In this document: in pieces, positions 39,560 through 47,049 of the stretch
Numbering within the stretch: the first letter of the stretch is position 1
Layout: each line of letters opens with the position of its first letter
Origin: Streptomyces sp. CoH27
GTDB lineage: Bacteria > Actinomycetota > Actinomycetes > Streptomycetales > Streptomycetaceae
Assembly (NCBI RefSeq): GCF_020181035.1
Contig: NZ_JAIQYY010000019.1
Span: 134,063-198,062 of the forward strand
Direction of reading: 5' to 3'
DNA length: 64,000 nt
Position numbers and translations under genes: made by a program
The notes under the pieces: model-generated
Told to the model about the DNA's origin: nothing
The model's input: only the letters and a program-made list of their open reading frames with translations
The model's database searches: none

Positions 39560-39892
39560 GGCCCGCCACCCGGTCGCCATCGAACAGAGCCACGCCGTCG
39601 CCCAGTGGGTCGTCGGGCAGGGCGCGGCCAAGGCCTGGACGGGTCCCGGCCGGCCGTGGCCGGTGACTCCGTCGGCGGCAACATGACCGCCGCGCTCCCC
39701 CTGACGGCCAAGGAGCGGGGCGGTCCCACGCTGGTCCAGCAGGTGCTGTGTCACCCGGTGACCGACGAGGCCGAGCGCGCCCAGATCATCCAGGACTTCG
39801 TGATGCTCAACGTCCTGCGCGGCACCCACGCGGCCGGGGCGGCCATCGACCTGGCCGTCCGCACGCCGCGCTCCGCTCTGCACTCCGGCTGA
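39560..39892 (+). pseudogene. Alpha/beta hydrolase (acetyl-esterase-like) remnant
   Basis: Fragments of one hydrolase are readable in two frames. In the first, PEARHPVAIEQSHAVAQWVVGQGAAK ends near 39630. A frameshift then continues as GLDGSRPAVAGDSVGGNMTAALPLTAKERGG, containing the nucleophile elbow GDSVGG, to LCHPVTDEAE. After that the catalytic-loop portion is missing and the sequence jumps to IIQDFVMLNVLRGTHAAGAAIDLAV, the usual C-terminal helix, ending at TGA 39892. The lost middle and frameshift show decay. The upstream ~300 bases (39253-39559) hold no intact gene. Confidence 0.7.
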
Positions 39893-39970
39893 GCCGGAAG
39901 GTCACGTCTGCGGTATGCCGGAGTCCCACGTGCTCTCCACGGCGCCGGCCTCCCCGCAGGGTGACGGGGT

Positions 39971-40008
39971 GCCGGCGGCGGTCCGCTCCCCCTGAGACCG
40001 CCGCCGGC
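39971..40008. terminator. 13-bp perfect hairpin
   Basis: GCCGGCGGCGGTC (39971-39983) pairs with GACCGCCGCCGGC (39996-40008), 12-base loop. It is 101 bases past the stop of the minus-strand hypothetical gene at 40109 and 79 bases after the hydrolase remnant. The AT-rich stretch 40020-40108 lies between it and the hypothetical gene. Confidence 0.65.
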
Positions 40009-40108
40009 TGCTTGTCAGGAATTCGGTCTCCCGTGACGTACCCTCGCTCGCGATGATTATCTGCGGTCGCCCTGCAGAAATGATTCCGCCGCGGTATTTC
40101 ATACAGAA

Positions 40109-41395
40109 TTACCAACGTCTTTCGCAGGCGGACCAAACTTCCCGCAACAGCGTCGGACAATCCTCGCCGTAGGCGGCGACGGCCGCGAACACCGCGTCGA
40201 GGGCCGCCCGCAATGGATCGCTCTCCCCGGCGCCCAGCAGTGCGGGCAGAACCATGTGCGGCTGGGAGACGGGCAGGGACGGGCCGGGCGCACCGATCGT
40301 GGCCCACAGCTTGTAGCCCGTCGCTCGGGTGGGCTCCGGCGCGGGCTCTTCGGAGGGCCCCGGCTCCTTCGCCCGGTCGGCAGCCGGTCCCACGATCCAT
40401 GCGGTCGGTTCGGGCGCCGGAACCGGCAGGCACACCTCGTCACCGGCGGGCGCCTGGAACGGCGGACGCTCAGGTGGGACGGCCCGCCTCACGGTCCGGT
40501 GCGGGAGACCCGGATCGGCGTCAAAGGCCCGCCAGGCCCGCTCCGAGTCGTCGAGGGGCGGCGGCAGTGGCCGTCCCTCCGTCACGGCGGCGAGTCCGGC
40601 GGCGATCCGGTCCAGCTCCGCCAGCCCCGCGGCCTCGCACGCGCGACGCGCGGCGAGCAGGGCCACCGCACGCTGTACCGCGGGGCCGGCCGCGTCGATG
40701 GCGTGTACGAGAGGCGCGTCGAAGTCGATCAGACCGAGCACGTTGCCGTCGGCCTCGCGCAGCGCCGGGCTCGGCGACCGACCGCCCCATGCCCACCGCT
40801 CATAGGCCAACTCGCGTTCCTTTTCCGCCTCTTCCTGTGCACGACGGGCCCGGCGTCCGGCATCCGCGCGGTCGGCCGGTGTGGGCGGCGGTGGCAGCTC
40901 GCGGGCGTGGCCGTGCCAGTAGGCCGCCATCCGCGAGGTCGGCCGCACGACGCGGTCCGGTGCGGGCGCGGCGGGCCAGAACTGCAGGAGACAGCAGTCC
41001 AGTCGGGGCTCCTCGTCCAGCCGGGTGTCCTTCCGGTGGGCCGCGTCCATGCCCATGGCGCAGTACCGCACCCGGTAGTCGGTCTCGGCCAGGTCCAGCT
41101 CCCAGGTGTCCTCCCACGCCCACCGCACGAGCCTCGTCCCGTCGGAGACGGGGCGGAAGGACACCTCCACGACGTCCTCCCAGCCTTCGGCCAACGGCGG
41201 TGCCTCCTCGTGCACTTCCACCGTGAAGCCCACATCGCCCGTGTGCAGTCCGGTGGTCAGCCACAGTGCGCCCGGAACTCCAGCCCCGCAGAGCCCGGCG
41301 GACTGGCCGGCGAACGCCTCCGCGAGGTCCGGGCCGAAATCCGCCCGTCCGCGGCGGCCGGGCCGGGGCTCGCCATCAGGTCGAGGTCCGTTCAC
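40109..41395 (-). CDS. Hypothetical protein, Trp-rich N-terminal domain
   Basis: 428 residues, family not recognised. The N-terminal ~170 residues look like a beta-rich globular domain (ALWLTTGLHTGDVGFTVEVH, then RLVRWAWEDTWELDLAETDY and MGMDAAHRKDTRLDEEPRLD, ending FWPAAPAPDRVVRPTSRMAAYWHGHARELP). A charged helix (RRARRAQEEAEKERELAYERW) follows, then a Pro-rich linker and a C-terminal helical segment (LRAALDAVFAAVAAYGEDCPTLLREVW). It has strong coding bias. GTG or ATG near 41395 begins the frame; the exact start is uncertain and could be internal. No neighbour gives a clue to function. Confidence 0.7.
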   Translation of the reverse strand: MNGPRPDGEPRPGRRGRADFGPDLAEAFAGQSAGLCGAGVPGALWLTTGLHTGDVGFTVEVHEEAPPLAEGWEDVVEVSFRPVSDGTRLVRWAWEDTWELDLAETDYRVRYCAMGMDAAHRKDTRLDEEPRLDCCLLQFWPAAPAPDRVVRPTSRMAAYWHGHARELPPPPTPADRADAGRRARRAQEEAEKERELAYERWAWGGRSPSPALREADGNVLGLIDFDAPLVHAIDAAGPAVQRAVALLAARRACEAAGLAELDRIAAGLAAVTEGRPLPPPLDDSERAWRAFDADPGLPHRTVRRAVPPERPPFQAPAGDEVCLPVPAPEPTAWIVGPAADRAKEPGPSEEPAPEPTRATGYKLWATIGAPGPSLPVSQPHMVLPALLGAGESDPLRAALDAVFAAVAAYGEDCPTLLREVWSACERRW

Positions 41396-41433
41396 CGCCA
41401 GCGTGTCTCGCGTCCCGCCCCTGAAATGGAGTC

Positions 41434-42183
41434 ATGACTTCACAAGCACCCCTGAACGGCAGGAAGGCGCTGGTCACCGGCGGCAGCCGTGGGATCGGCG
41501 CGGCGACGGCACGACGACTGGCACAGGAGGGCGCGGACGTGGCCGTGACCTATGTGCACGGCAAGGAGGCAGCACAGGAGGTGGTACGCGACATCGAGGC
41601 GCTCGGGCGGCGGGCGGTGGCCCTGCGGGCGGATGCCGCGGACGCGGCGGAGGCGGCCGGCGCGGTGCACCGTGCGGCGGAGGCGCTCGGGGGCCTGGAC
41701 GTGCTGGTGAACAACGCGGCCCTCGGCCTGATGCAGCCACTGGAGGACATGTCGCTCGCCGACGTGGACCGGCTCATCGCCGTGAACGTGCGCGGGGTGT
41801 TCCTCGCCTCCCAGGCCGCTGCCGCGCTCATGGCACCCGGAGGGCGGATCGTCACCGTCGGCAGTTGCATCACCCAGCACGTGCCTGCCCCCGGCGGCAC
41901 CCTGTACGCGATGAGCAAGTCGGCCGTCGTGGGGCTGACGAAGGCGCTGGCCCGGGAGCTGGGCGGGCGCGGGATCACCGCGAACGTCGTACACCCGGGC
42001 CCGACCGACACCGACATGAACCCCGCCGACGGGCCCTTCGCGGCCGGCCAGGCGGCCATGACCGCGCTGGGCCGCTACGGCACGGCCGAGGAGGTGGCCT
42101 CCGCCGTCGCCTACCTCGCCGGCCCGGAGGCGGCGTACATGACGGGGGCGGAGCTGTCGGTGGACGGCGGACACGCGGCATGA
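41434..42183 (+). CDS. Short-chain dehydrogenase/reductase (FabG-like)
   Basis: 249 residues, classical SDR. Cofactor motif TGGSRGIG is at residues ~15-22, NNAAL at ~92, catalytic Ser in VTVGSCITQHV, and YAMSKSAVVG gives Tyr-x3-Lys. The C-terminal VAYLAGPEAAYMTGAELSVDGGHAA is typical of this subfamily. Lys/Arg pattern after the Gly motif (YVHGKEA) suggests NADP(H). ATG 41434 follows AATGGAGTC. It stands alone with no acyl-carrier or regulatory gene adjacent, so the substrate is unknown. Confidence 0.93.
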   Translation: MTSQAPLNGRKALVTGGSRGIGAATARRLAQEGADVAVTYVHGKEAAQEVVRDIEALGRRAVALRADAADAAEAAGAVHRAAEALGGLDVLVNNAALGLMQPLEDMSLADVDRLIAVNVRGVFLASQAAAALMAPGGRIVTVGSCITQHVPAPGGTLYAMSKSAVVGLTKALARELGGRGITANVVHPGPTDTDMNPADGPFAAGQAAMTALGRYGTAEEVASAVAYLAGPEAAYMTGAELSVDGGHAA

Positions 42184-42222
42184 GCGGGCGGGGCGCATCG
42201 GACTTCGGCCCGGCGCGCCCCG

Positions 42223-42276
42223 GCTCGACCCGCTCGACCCGCTCGACCCGCTCGACCCGCTCGACCCGCTCGACCC
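42223..42276. repeat. 9-bp minisatellite, six perfect copies
   Basis: GCTCGACCC is repeated six times without mismatch (54 bases), 40 bases after the SDR stop. The period is nine bases, a multiple of three, but no expressed frame covers it convincingly. It is a likely variable-number locus. Confidence 0.95.
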
Positions 42277-42411
42277 GATGGTGCGCCCCGACTCGGCCAT
42301 GTCGACCAGGCGGTGTGTCCGGTGCCCGCCCCGGCTCGGGCCGACCGGCCGATGGACCGGTGTTTCGCGTGCCGGTTGACCGTGACCGAGGGATGGCTTT
42401 GGATGGGGGCC

Positions 42412-43002
42412 ATGTCGGGTGGCGCACAGGCCGGGGCGGAGCCGCTTCTCCTCTTCTCCACGCAGGACGCGTGGGAGCAGTGGCTGGAGGAGAACCACAC
42501 GGACGTCGCGGGTGTCTGGCTGAAGATCCCGAAGAAGGGCTCGGGAATCGACGGCGTCGACTACGCGCGGGCACTGGAGTCGGCGCTCTGCTTCGGCTGG
42601 ATCGACGGGCAGAAGAAGAAGCTGGACGAGCTGCACTGGTTGCAGCGCTTCACTCCGCGTCGGCGGGGCAGCAAGTGGTCGCAGGTGAACCGGCAGAAGG
42701 CCGTCGAGCTGACCGAGCAGGGCCGGATGCGACCGGCCGGTCTGCGGGAGGTGGAGCAGGCCAGGGCGGACGGCCGCTGGGAGGCCGCGTACGCCGCGCA
42801 GAGCACGGCGACGGTGCCCGATGATCTCCAGGCTGCCCTGGACGCCGTCCCGGAGGCGCGGGCCTTCTTCGCGACCCTGGACAGCCGCAACCGGTTCGCG
42901 ATCCTGTACCGGGTCCAGGACGCGAAGAGGCCCCAGACCCGGGCGGACCGCATCGAGAAGTTCGTCGCCATGCTCGCCGAGCAGCGGAAGATCTATCCCT
43001 GA
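42412..43002 (+). CDS. YdeI/OmpD-associated family protein
   Basis: 196 residues. AWEQWLEENHTDVAGVWLKIPKKGSG, YARALESALCFGWIDGQKKKLDELHWLQRFTPRRRGSKWSQVNRQKAVEL and the C-terminal FATLDSRNRFAILYRVQDAKRPQTRADRIEKFVAMLAEQ are the conserved blocks of the YdeI (bacteriocin-protection/OmdA) family. The biochemical role is not established, though related proteins are linked to protection against cationic peptides. ATG 42412 is preceded by GGATGGGGG. It overlaps the convergent membrane protein gene by ten bases. Confidence 0.92.
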   Translation: MSGGAQAGAEPLLLFSTQDAWEQWLEENHTDVAGVWLKIPKKGSGIDGVDYARALESALCFGWIDGQKKKLDELHWLQRFTPRRRGSKWSQVNRQKAVELTEQGRMRPAGLREVEQARADGRWEAAYAAQSTATVPDDLQAALDAVPEARAFFATLDSRNRFAILYRVQDAKRPQTRADRIEKFVAMLAEQRKIYP

Positions 43003-43376
43003 CCGGTGGCTCGGGCGCGCTCGGGCTGCGGATTGCCGCGCCGCCTCGGGAGAAGTCCGAACCCCGCCCCCAGCGCGACGAGGCCCATCCCCACCGCGGC
43101 CATGACGCCCTGCGTGCCGTCCACCGCGACCGCGCAGAACGCGGCGACGGTGCCGTTGAACAGGAACAGGAACCACAGCACCGGCCGGCGCGACAGGAAG
43201 GACTTGACCGGCTCCTTGCGGGCGATGCGGGAGCCGGCCACCAGCGAGAGGGCGATGCCGCCGTAGGTGGCCACGCTCTTCGCCGTGCCGTCGAGGACGG
43301 TGCCGGAGGCCGCCGCCGCCGAGAGTCCGGCGACGCACGTGATCCAGAGGGTGGCCGTGGTGAGCAGGGACTTCAT
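42993..43376 (-). CDS. Small integral membrane protein
   Basis: 127 residues with about four hydrophobic helices (LLTTATLWITCVAGLSAAAA, VATYGGIALSLVAG, RPVLWFLFLFNGTVAAFCAV, GVMAAVGMGLVALGAGFGLL) and an Arg-rich cytosolic tail. RKEPVKSFLSRRPVLWFLFLFNG resembles loop sequences of small actinobacterial membrane proteins of unknown function. ATG 43376 has a CCCCTCC complement (GGAAGGCAG) upstream. Convergent with, and overlapping, the YdeI gene. Function unknown. Confidence 0.75.
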   Translation of the reverse strand: MKSLLTTATLWITCVAGLSAAAASGTVLDGTAKSVATYGGIALSLVAGSRIARKEPVKSFLSRRPVLWFLFLFNGTVAAFCAVAVDGTQGVMAAVGMGLVALGAGFGLLPRRRGNPQPERARATGQG

Positions 43377-43544
43377 GAGGGGACTGCCTTCCGGGGAGGG
43401 GCGGGAACGTGTGGTTCCACCGTCTCGTCACCCGGTCGCGGCCACGAGGGTGTGCGCTCCCGAAGCGGGGGTGTAGCCCGCTGCACCCCGTTGGTGTGGG
43501 CCGCTCCCCCGCCGTCGGGCAGCCGGGCACCTAGCGTGGCCGGT

Positions 43545-44699
43545 ATGCGGAAAACCATGCGGCAGGCCGGGCGGGCCACGGTTCATCTGGTGCTTGCGGG
43601 GGCGATGGTGTTCGGCCTCTGCCTCTTCGTCACCGTGCTGCTGATCACCGCTGTCGGCACGCTCACGGTGGTCGGGGCCTGGCTGCTGCCCGAGACCGTG
43701 CTGCTGATCCGGCGGATCGCCGGGGCCAAGCGCGCCATGACGGCCGCGTGGACGGGCCGGGAGATCCCCGAGGCGTACCAGCCGATCACCGGTCCGCTGC
43801 GGCAGCGGCTGCGCACCGCCGTCCACGACCCCGGCACGCGCACCGATCTGCGCTGGATGTTCGCCTCGTACGGCTACGGCACCCTCGTCCTGGTCGCGTT
43901 GCCGCTGTGGCCGCTCGGCCTGGTGGCCGACGGGGTGTGGTGCGGGCTGCTGCGGCGCGCCCCGGTCGTCCTGCCGCTGATCACCCGGCTCGCCGACCTG
44001 GAGACCCGCTGGTCACAGGCCCTGCTCAGGCCCGCTCCGCAGGCGCTGCTGGCCGCCCGGGTCGAGCGGCTGGCGGCCACCCGTGCCGACGCCGTCATCG
44101 CCCACGAAGCCGAACTGCGCCGTATCGAACGCGACCTGCACGACGGCGCCCAGGCCCGCCTGGTGGCCCTCTCGATGCGGCTCGGGCTCGCCCTGCGTGC
44201 CTACGACCGGGACCCCGAGGCCGCCCGCGCGCTCCTCGTCGACGCACATCACCACGCCCAGGAGGCGCTGACCGAGCTGCGGCACGTGGTGCGCGGCATC
44301 CACCCGCCGGTGCTCACCGACCGGGGTCTCGTCGGAGCCGTACGGGCCCTCGCGGCGAGCAGCGGGCTCGATGTGACCGTGAGCGTGACGGGCGGCCTGG
44401 AGGAGGGGCCACGGCCTCCGGCGGCGATCGAGGCCGCCGCGTACTTCGCCGTGGCCGAGGCGCTGACCAACGCGGCCAAGCACGGCGGCGGCCGGCGGGC
44501 GGACGTACGGCTGGAGCGCCTGCGCGGCGGGCTGCGGACCGTGATCGGCGACGACGGCCACGGGGGCGCCGACGAGCGCGGCGGCACGGGCCTGCTCGGC
44601 GTCCGGCGCCGGGTCGCGGCCCTGGACGGCGAGCTGACGGTGACCAGCCCCGCCGGCGGCCCGACCGTGATCGAGGTGGAGCTTCCCTGCGTGTGGTGA
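43545..44699 (+). CDS. Sensor histidine kinase (HisKA_3 type), no adjacent response regulator
   Basis: 384 residues. An N-terminal membrane domain (GAMVFGLCLFVTVLLITAVGTLTVVGAWLL, then YGTLVLVALPLWPLGLVADGVW) precedes the DHp domain RRIERDLHDGAQARLVALSMRLG with His199. The HATPase domain shows VAEALTNAAKHGGG (N box), GDDGHGG and GTGLLGVRRRVAALDGELTVTSPAGGPTVIEVELP. The sequence downstream (44700-44789) is non-coding and the next gene is on the other strand, so it has no neighbouring partner regulator. It must signal through a regulator encoded elsewhere. Confidence 0.92.
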   Translation: MRKTMRQAGRATVHLVLAGAMVFGLCLFVTVLLITAVGTLTVVGAWLLPETVLLIRRIAGAKRAMTAAWTGREIPEAYQPITGPLRQRLRTAVHDPGTRTDLRWMFASYGYGTLVLVALPLWPLGLVADGVWCGLLRRAPVVLPLITRLADLETRWSQALLRPAPQALLAARVERLAATRADAVIAHEAELRRIERDLHDGAQARLVALSMRLGLALRAYDRDPEAARALLVDAHHHAQEALTELRHVVRGIHPPVLTDRGLVGAVRALAASSGLDVTVSVTGGLEEGPRPPAAIEAAAYFAVAEALTNAAKHGGGRRADVRLERLRGGLRTVIGDDGHGGADERGGTGLLGVRRRVAALDGELTVTSPAGGPTVIEVELPCVW

Positions 44700-44789
44700 C
44701 GGCCCGCACCGAGGGTCTTGATCGCGATGCCGGACTGCATGGCCGGCACAGCACACGTGCTTCGGGCACGCTCGATGCCTCGGCACGCG

Positions 44790-46253
44790 TCACCAGTCAC
44801 GGTCCGCCGTTTGCGGCGTCGCCGACCCGGGAGTTGCCCGGAGCCCCAGGTGACGCAGTGCGGCCGCCGCCGCTCCGGCGCCGCACAGGCCGTGGGCGCC
44901 GGGGCCCGGCGGGGTGGCCGCTGAGCAGAGGAACACCCCGGGCAGGCCGGTGGCGTACGGGTCGAGGGCCGGGCGGGGGCCCAGGAGGAGCTGGGGGGTG
45001 GTCTTGGCTCCGGTGACGATGTCGCCGCCGGTGAAGTTGGGGTTGGCGGCCGCGAACCGGGCGGGTGGGGTGGCCCGCAGGCCCACGATGCGGTCGCGGG
45101 CGCCGGGGGCGAACCGCTCCAGTTGCCCGAGGATCGCTTCGGTGGCGTCCGCGTCGTAGCCGTGCGGGACATGGGCGTAGGCGTACACGGGGTGGACGTC
45201 ACCGGCCGAGCGGGCGGGGTCGGCCAGGTACTGCTGGCCGACCAGGACGAAGGGGCGTTCGGGCATGCGGCCGGCCACCACGTCCCGCTCCGCCTGTGCC
45301 ACCTCGGCGAGCGGGCCGCCCAGGTGCACCGTGGACGCCCGGCGCGCGTGCGCGTTCGTCCAGGGCACACCGCCCTCGACGGCCAGGTCGAGCTTGAAGA
45401 CGGCGGGTGCGCGATGGAAGCGCCGGTAGGCGTCGCGCACCCGGGCGGGCAGCCGGTCGCCGTACAGGGCCGCGACCTGGCCCGGGTCGAGGTCGAGGAG
45501 GGTGACGTCGGCGGGGGGCAGCTGCCGGCGGTCGGTGACGCGGACGCCGGTGTGGACGGTGCCTCCGTGCTCGCGCAGTACGCGCTCCATGGCGTGCGCG
45601 ATGGACTGCGAACCGCCCTCGGCCACGGCCCAGCCCGCCGCGTGGCCCGCGGTGAGGATGCCGAGTCCGATCGCCGAGGTGAACGGGCGGGACAGCGGGC
45701 GCATGGCGTGCGCCGCCACGCCGGCCCACAGGGCCCGCGCCCGGGGCGTGCGGAAGAGGCGGGCGAGGACGGTGGCGGGCAGGGTGGTGGGCAGGCCGAA
45801 GCGGGCAAGCAGCAGCGGGTGGGAGGGGACGCGCAGGAGGGGGCCCAGCGCATCGTGGGCCAGGGCGTCCCAGTGCCGTACGGGGGTGGTGAACAGGGCC
45901 TGATAGCGGTCGCCGTCGGGGCCGAGCAGGCGGGCCGTGTCCGGTACGGAGCGCAGCAGCACCCCGGCGCTGCCGTCATCCAGCGGGTGTACGCAGTCGA
46001 CGTCGGCCGTCCGCCAGCGCAGCCCGTACCGGTCGAGGCCGAGGGCGCGCAGGGCCGGGGACGTGACGGCGGTGGGGTGGATCGCCGAGCAGTGATCGTG
46101 CAGCAGGCCGGGCAGGAGGGCCTCGGAGCTGCGGGTGCCGCCGCCGATCTCGTCCGCCGCCTCCAGGACCGTGACCTCCAGCCCCGCCTTGGCGAGAAAG
46201 GCAGCGGCGGCGAGCCCGTTGGGCCCGGCGCCGACCACGACCGCGGACGTCAT
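44790..46253 (-). CDS. Phytoene desaturase-like NAD(P)/FAD-dependent oxidoreductase
   Basis: 487 residues. N-terminal FAD-binding motif VVVGAGPNGLAAAAFLAKAGLEVTVLEAADEIGGGTRS is followed by the amine-oxidase/phytoene-desaturase fold. The C-terminal FAD segment GVFLCSAATPPGPGAHGLCGAGAAAAALR is conserved. It matches the CrtI/CrtN-like group of unknown specificity (PYROXD2-type) rather than carotenoid-cluster CrtI, and no crt gene is adjacent. ATG 46253 starts the family signature. It is convergent with the kinase gene and 95 bases from the bL37 gene on the same strand. Confidence 0.92.
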   Translation of the reverse strand: MTSAVVVGAGPNGLAAAAFLAKAGLEVTVLEAADEIGGGTRSSEALLPGLLHDHCSAIHPTAVTSPALRALGLDRYGLRWRTADVDCVHPLDDGSAGVLLRSVPDTARLLGPDGDRYQALFTTPVRHWDALAHDALGPLLRVPSHPLLLARFGLPTTLPATVLARLFRTPRARALWAGVAAHAMRPLSRPFTSAIGLGILTAGHAAGWAVAEGGSQSIAHAMERVLREHGGTVHTGVRVTDRRQLPPADVTLLDLDPGQVAALYGDRLPARVRDAYRRFHRAPAVFKLDLAVEGGVPWTNAHARRASTVHLGGPLAEVAQAERDVVAGRMPERPFVLVGQQYLADPARSAGDVHPVYAYAHVPHGYDADATEAILGQLERFAPGARDRIVGLRATPPARFAAANPNFTGGDIVTGAKTTPQLLLGPRPALDPYATGLPGVFLCSAATPPGPGAHGLCGAGAAAAALRHLGLRATPGSATPQTADRDW

Positions 46254-46348
46254 GCCGTGCCCCCCGTGGCGACTCGTGCAGAAATCAGATGGCCGCGGTG
46301 ATCGTAACCCTCGGCCGCTCCGACCTCGGCTGCCCGCGCCGGCTCAGC

Positions 46349-46426
46349 TCAGCACTGGGGCCGCTTCCCGTGGTTGGCGGCGTGGCCGCGCCGTGACTTC
46401 TTCTTCCGGCGTCGCTTCGAGGACAT
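46349..46426 (-). CDS. Large-subunit ribosomal protein bL37 (AURKAIP1/COX24-type peptide)
   Basis: 25 residues: MSSKRRRKKKSRRGHAANHG, then KRPQC. This is the tiny basic actinobacterial ribosomal peptide bL37, whose family form is KRGRKKRSRKKNAANHGKRP; ANHGKRP is the signature. AGGAGG lies six bases before ATG 46426. It is far below the size used by many gene finders. The 110 bases upstream are AT-rich and contain the divergent promoters for this gene and the GreA-like gene. The protein binds 23S rRNA near the peptidyl transferase centre in mycobacteria. Confidence 0.9.
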   Translation of the reverse strand: MSSKRRRKKKSRRGHAANHGKRPQC

Positions 46427-46536
46427 GGCAACCTCCTGCCGAGGAAAAGATTCGATATACGCTACGAAAAATATCCCTCTTGTCGCATTTCAAAGCATCT
46501 TGAAGCATATGCACCCTTTGGAGTGAAGGAGCCGCC
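46427..46536. promoter_or_regulatory. AT-rich divergent promoter region (bL37 / GreA-like)
   Basis: A 110-base gap of unusually low GC for this window, with runs such as TACGAAAAATATCCC and the palindrome GCATATGC near 46505. It drives the divergent bL37 and GreA-like genes. Individual promoter hexamers are not assigned. Confidence 0.5.
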
Positions 46537-47022
46537 ATGACCGGTGATCCGGAGCCGATCAGCGCCACGGCCCGGCGCGCACTGGAGCAGGAGCTGGCCG
46601 ACCTGCGTGACGAGCGGCGACTCGTCGCCGGGACCGTGCGGGACACCGCCGAGGTGGGCGACAGCGCCGACGAGGCAGACGAGTTGCGGCGTGCCGACCA
46701 GCTCGACCGCCTGGACCGCCGTATCGAGGACATCACGGTACGGCTGCGTCAGGCGGCCGTGGCCGGGCCCGCACCCACCGATGCCGTGGGGGTGGGCAGC
46801 ACGGTCACTGTCCGCTTCCCGGACGGCTCGGTGGAGACCCTGCAGGTCGGGGAGGTCGCCGAGGCCCTGGACCAGAACCTGGTCACCGTCGACAGCCCGT
46901 TCGGCCAGGCCCTGCTCGGCCACCGTCCCGGCGACACCGTCCGCTTCAGGACACCGGGCGGGCCGGCGAGCGCGGTCGTGGTGTCGATCGGCGAGCAAGG
47001 TGATCAAGACGAGCAGGGCTGA
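46537..47022 (+). CDS. GreA/GreB-family transcription elongation factor-like protein
   Basis: 161 residues. An N-terminal antiparallel coiled coil (TARRALEQELADLRDERRLV, then EVGDSADEADELRRADQLDR) has the acidic tip of Gre factors; the C-terminal FKBP-like domain reads VGVGSTVTVRFPDGSVETLQV, then LVTVDSPFGQALLGHRPGDTV, matching DSPxGxALLG. It is a Gre paralogue that enters the RNA polymerase secondary channel; actinobacteria have several such divergent copies, some of which inhibit instead of rescuing polymerase. The catalytic acidic pair (D-x-E at the tip) appears as DEADE, so cleavage activity is plausible. Confidence 0.88.
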   Translation: MTGDPEPISATARRALEQELADLRDERRLVAGTVRDTAEVGDSADEADELRRADQLDRLDRRIEDITVRLRQAAVAGPAPTDAVGVGSTVTVRFPDGSVETLQVGEVAEALDQNLVTVDSPFGQALLGHRPGDTVRFRTPGGPASAVVVSIGEQGDQDEQG

Positions 47023-47049
47023 ACGGCCGTTGCCGATCGCGGTGGTCGG

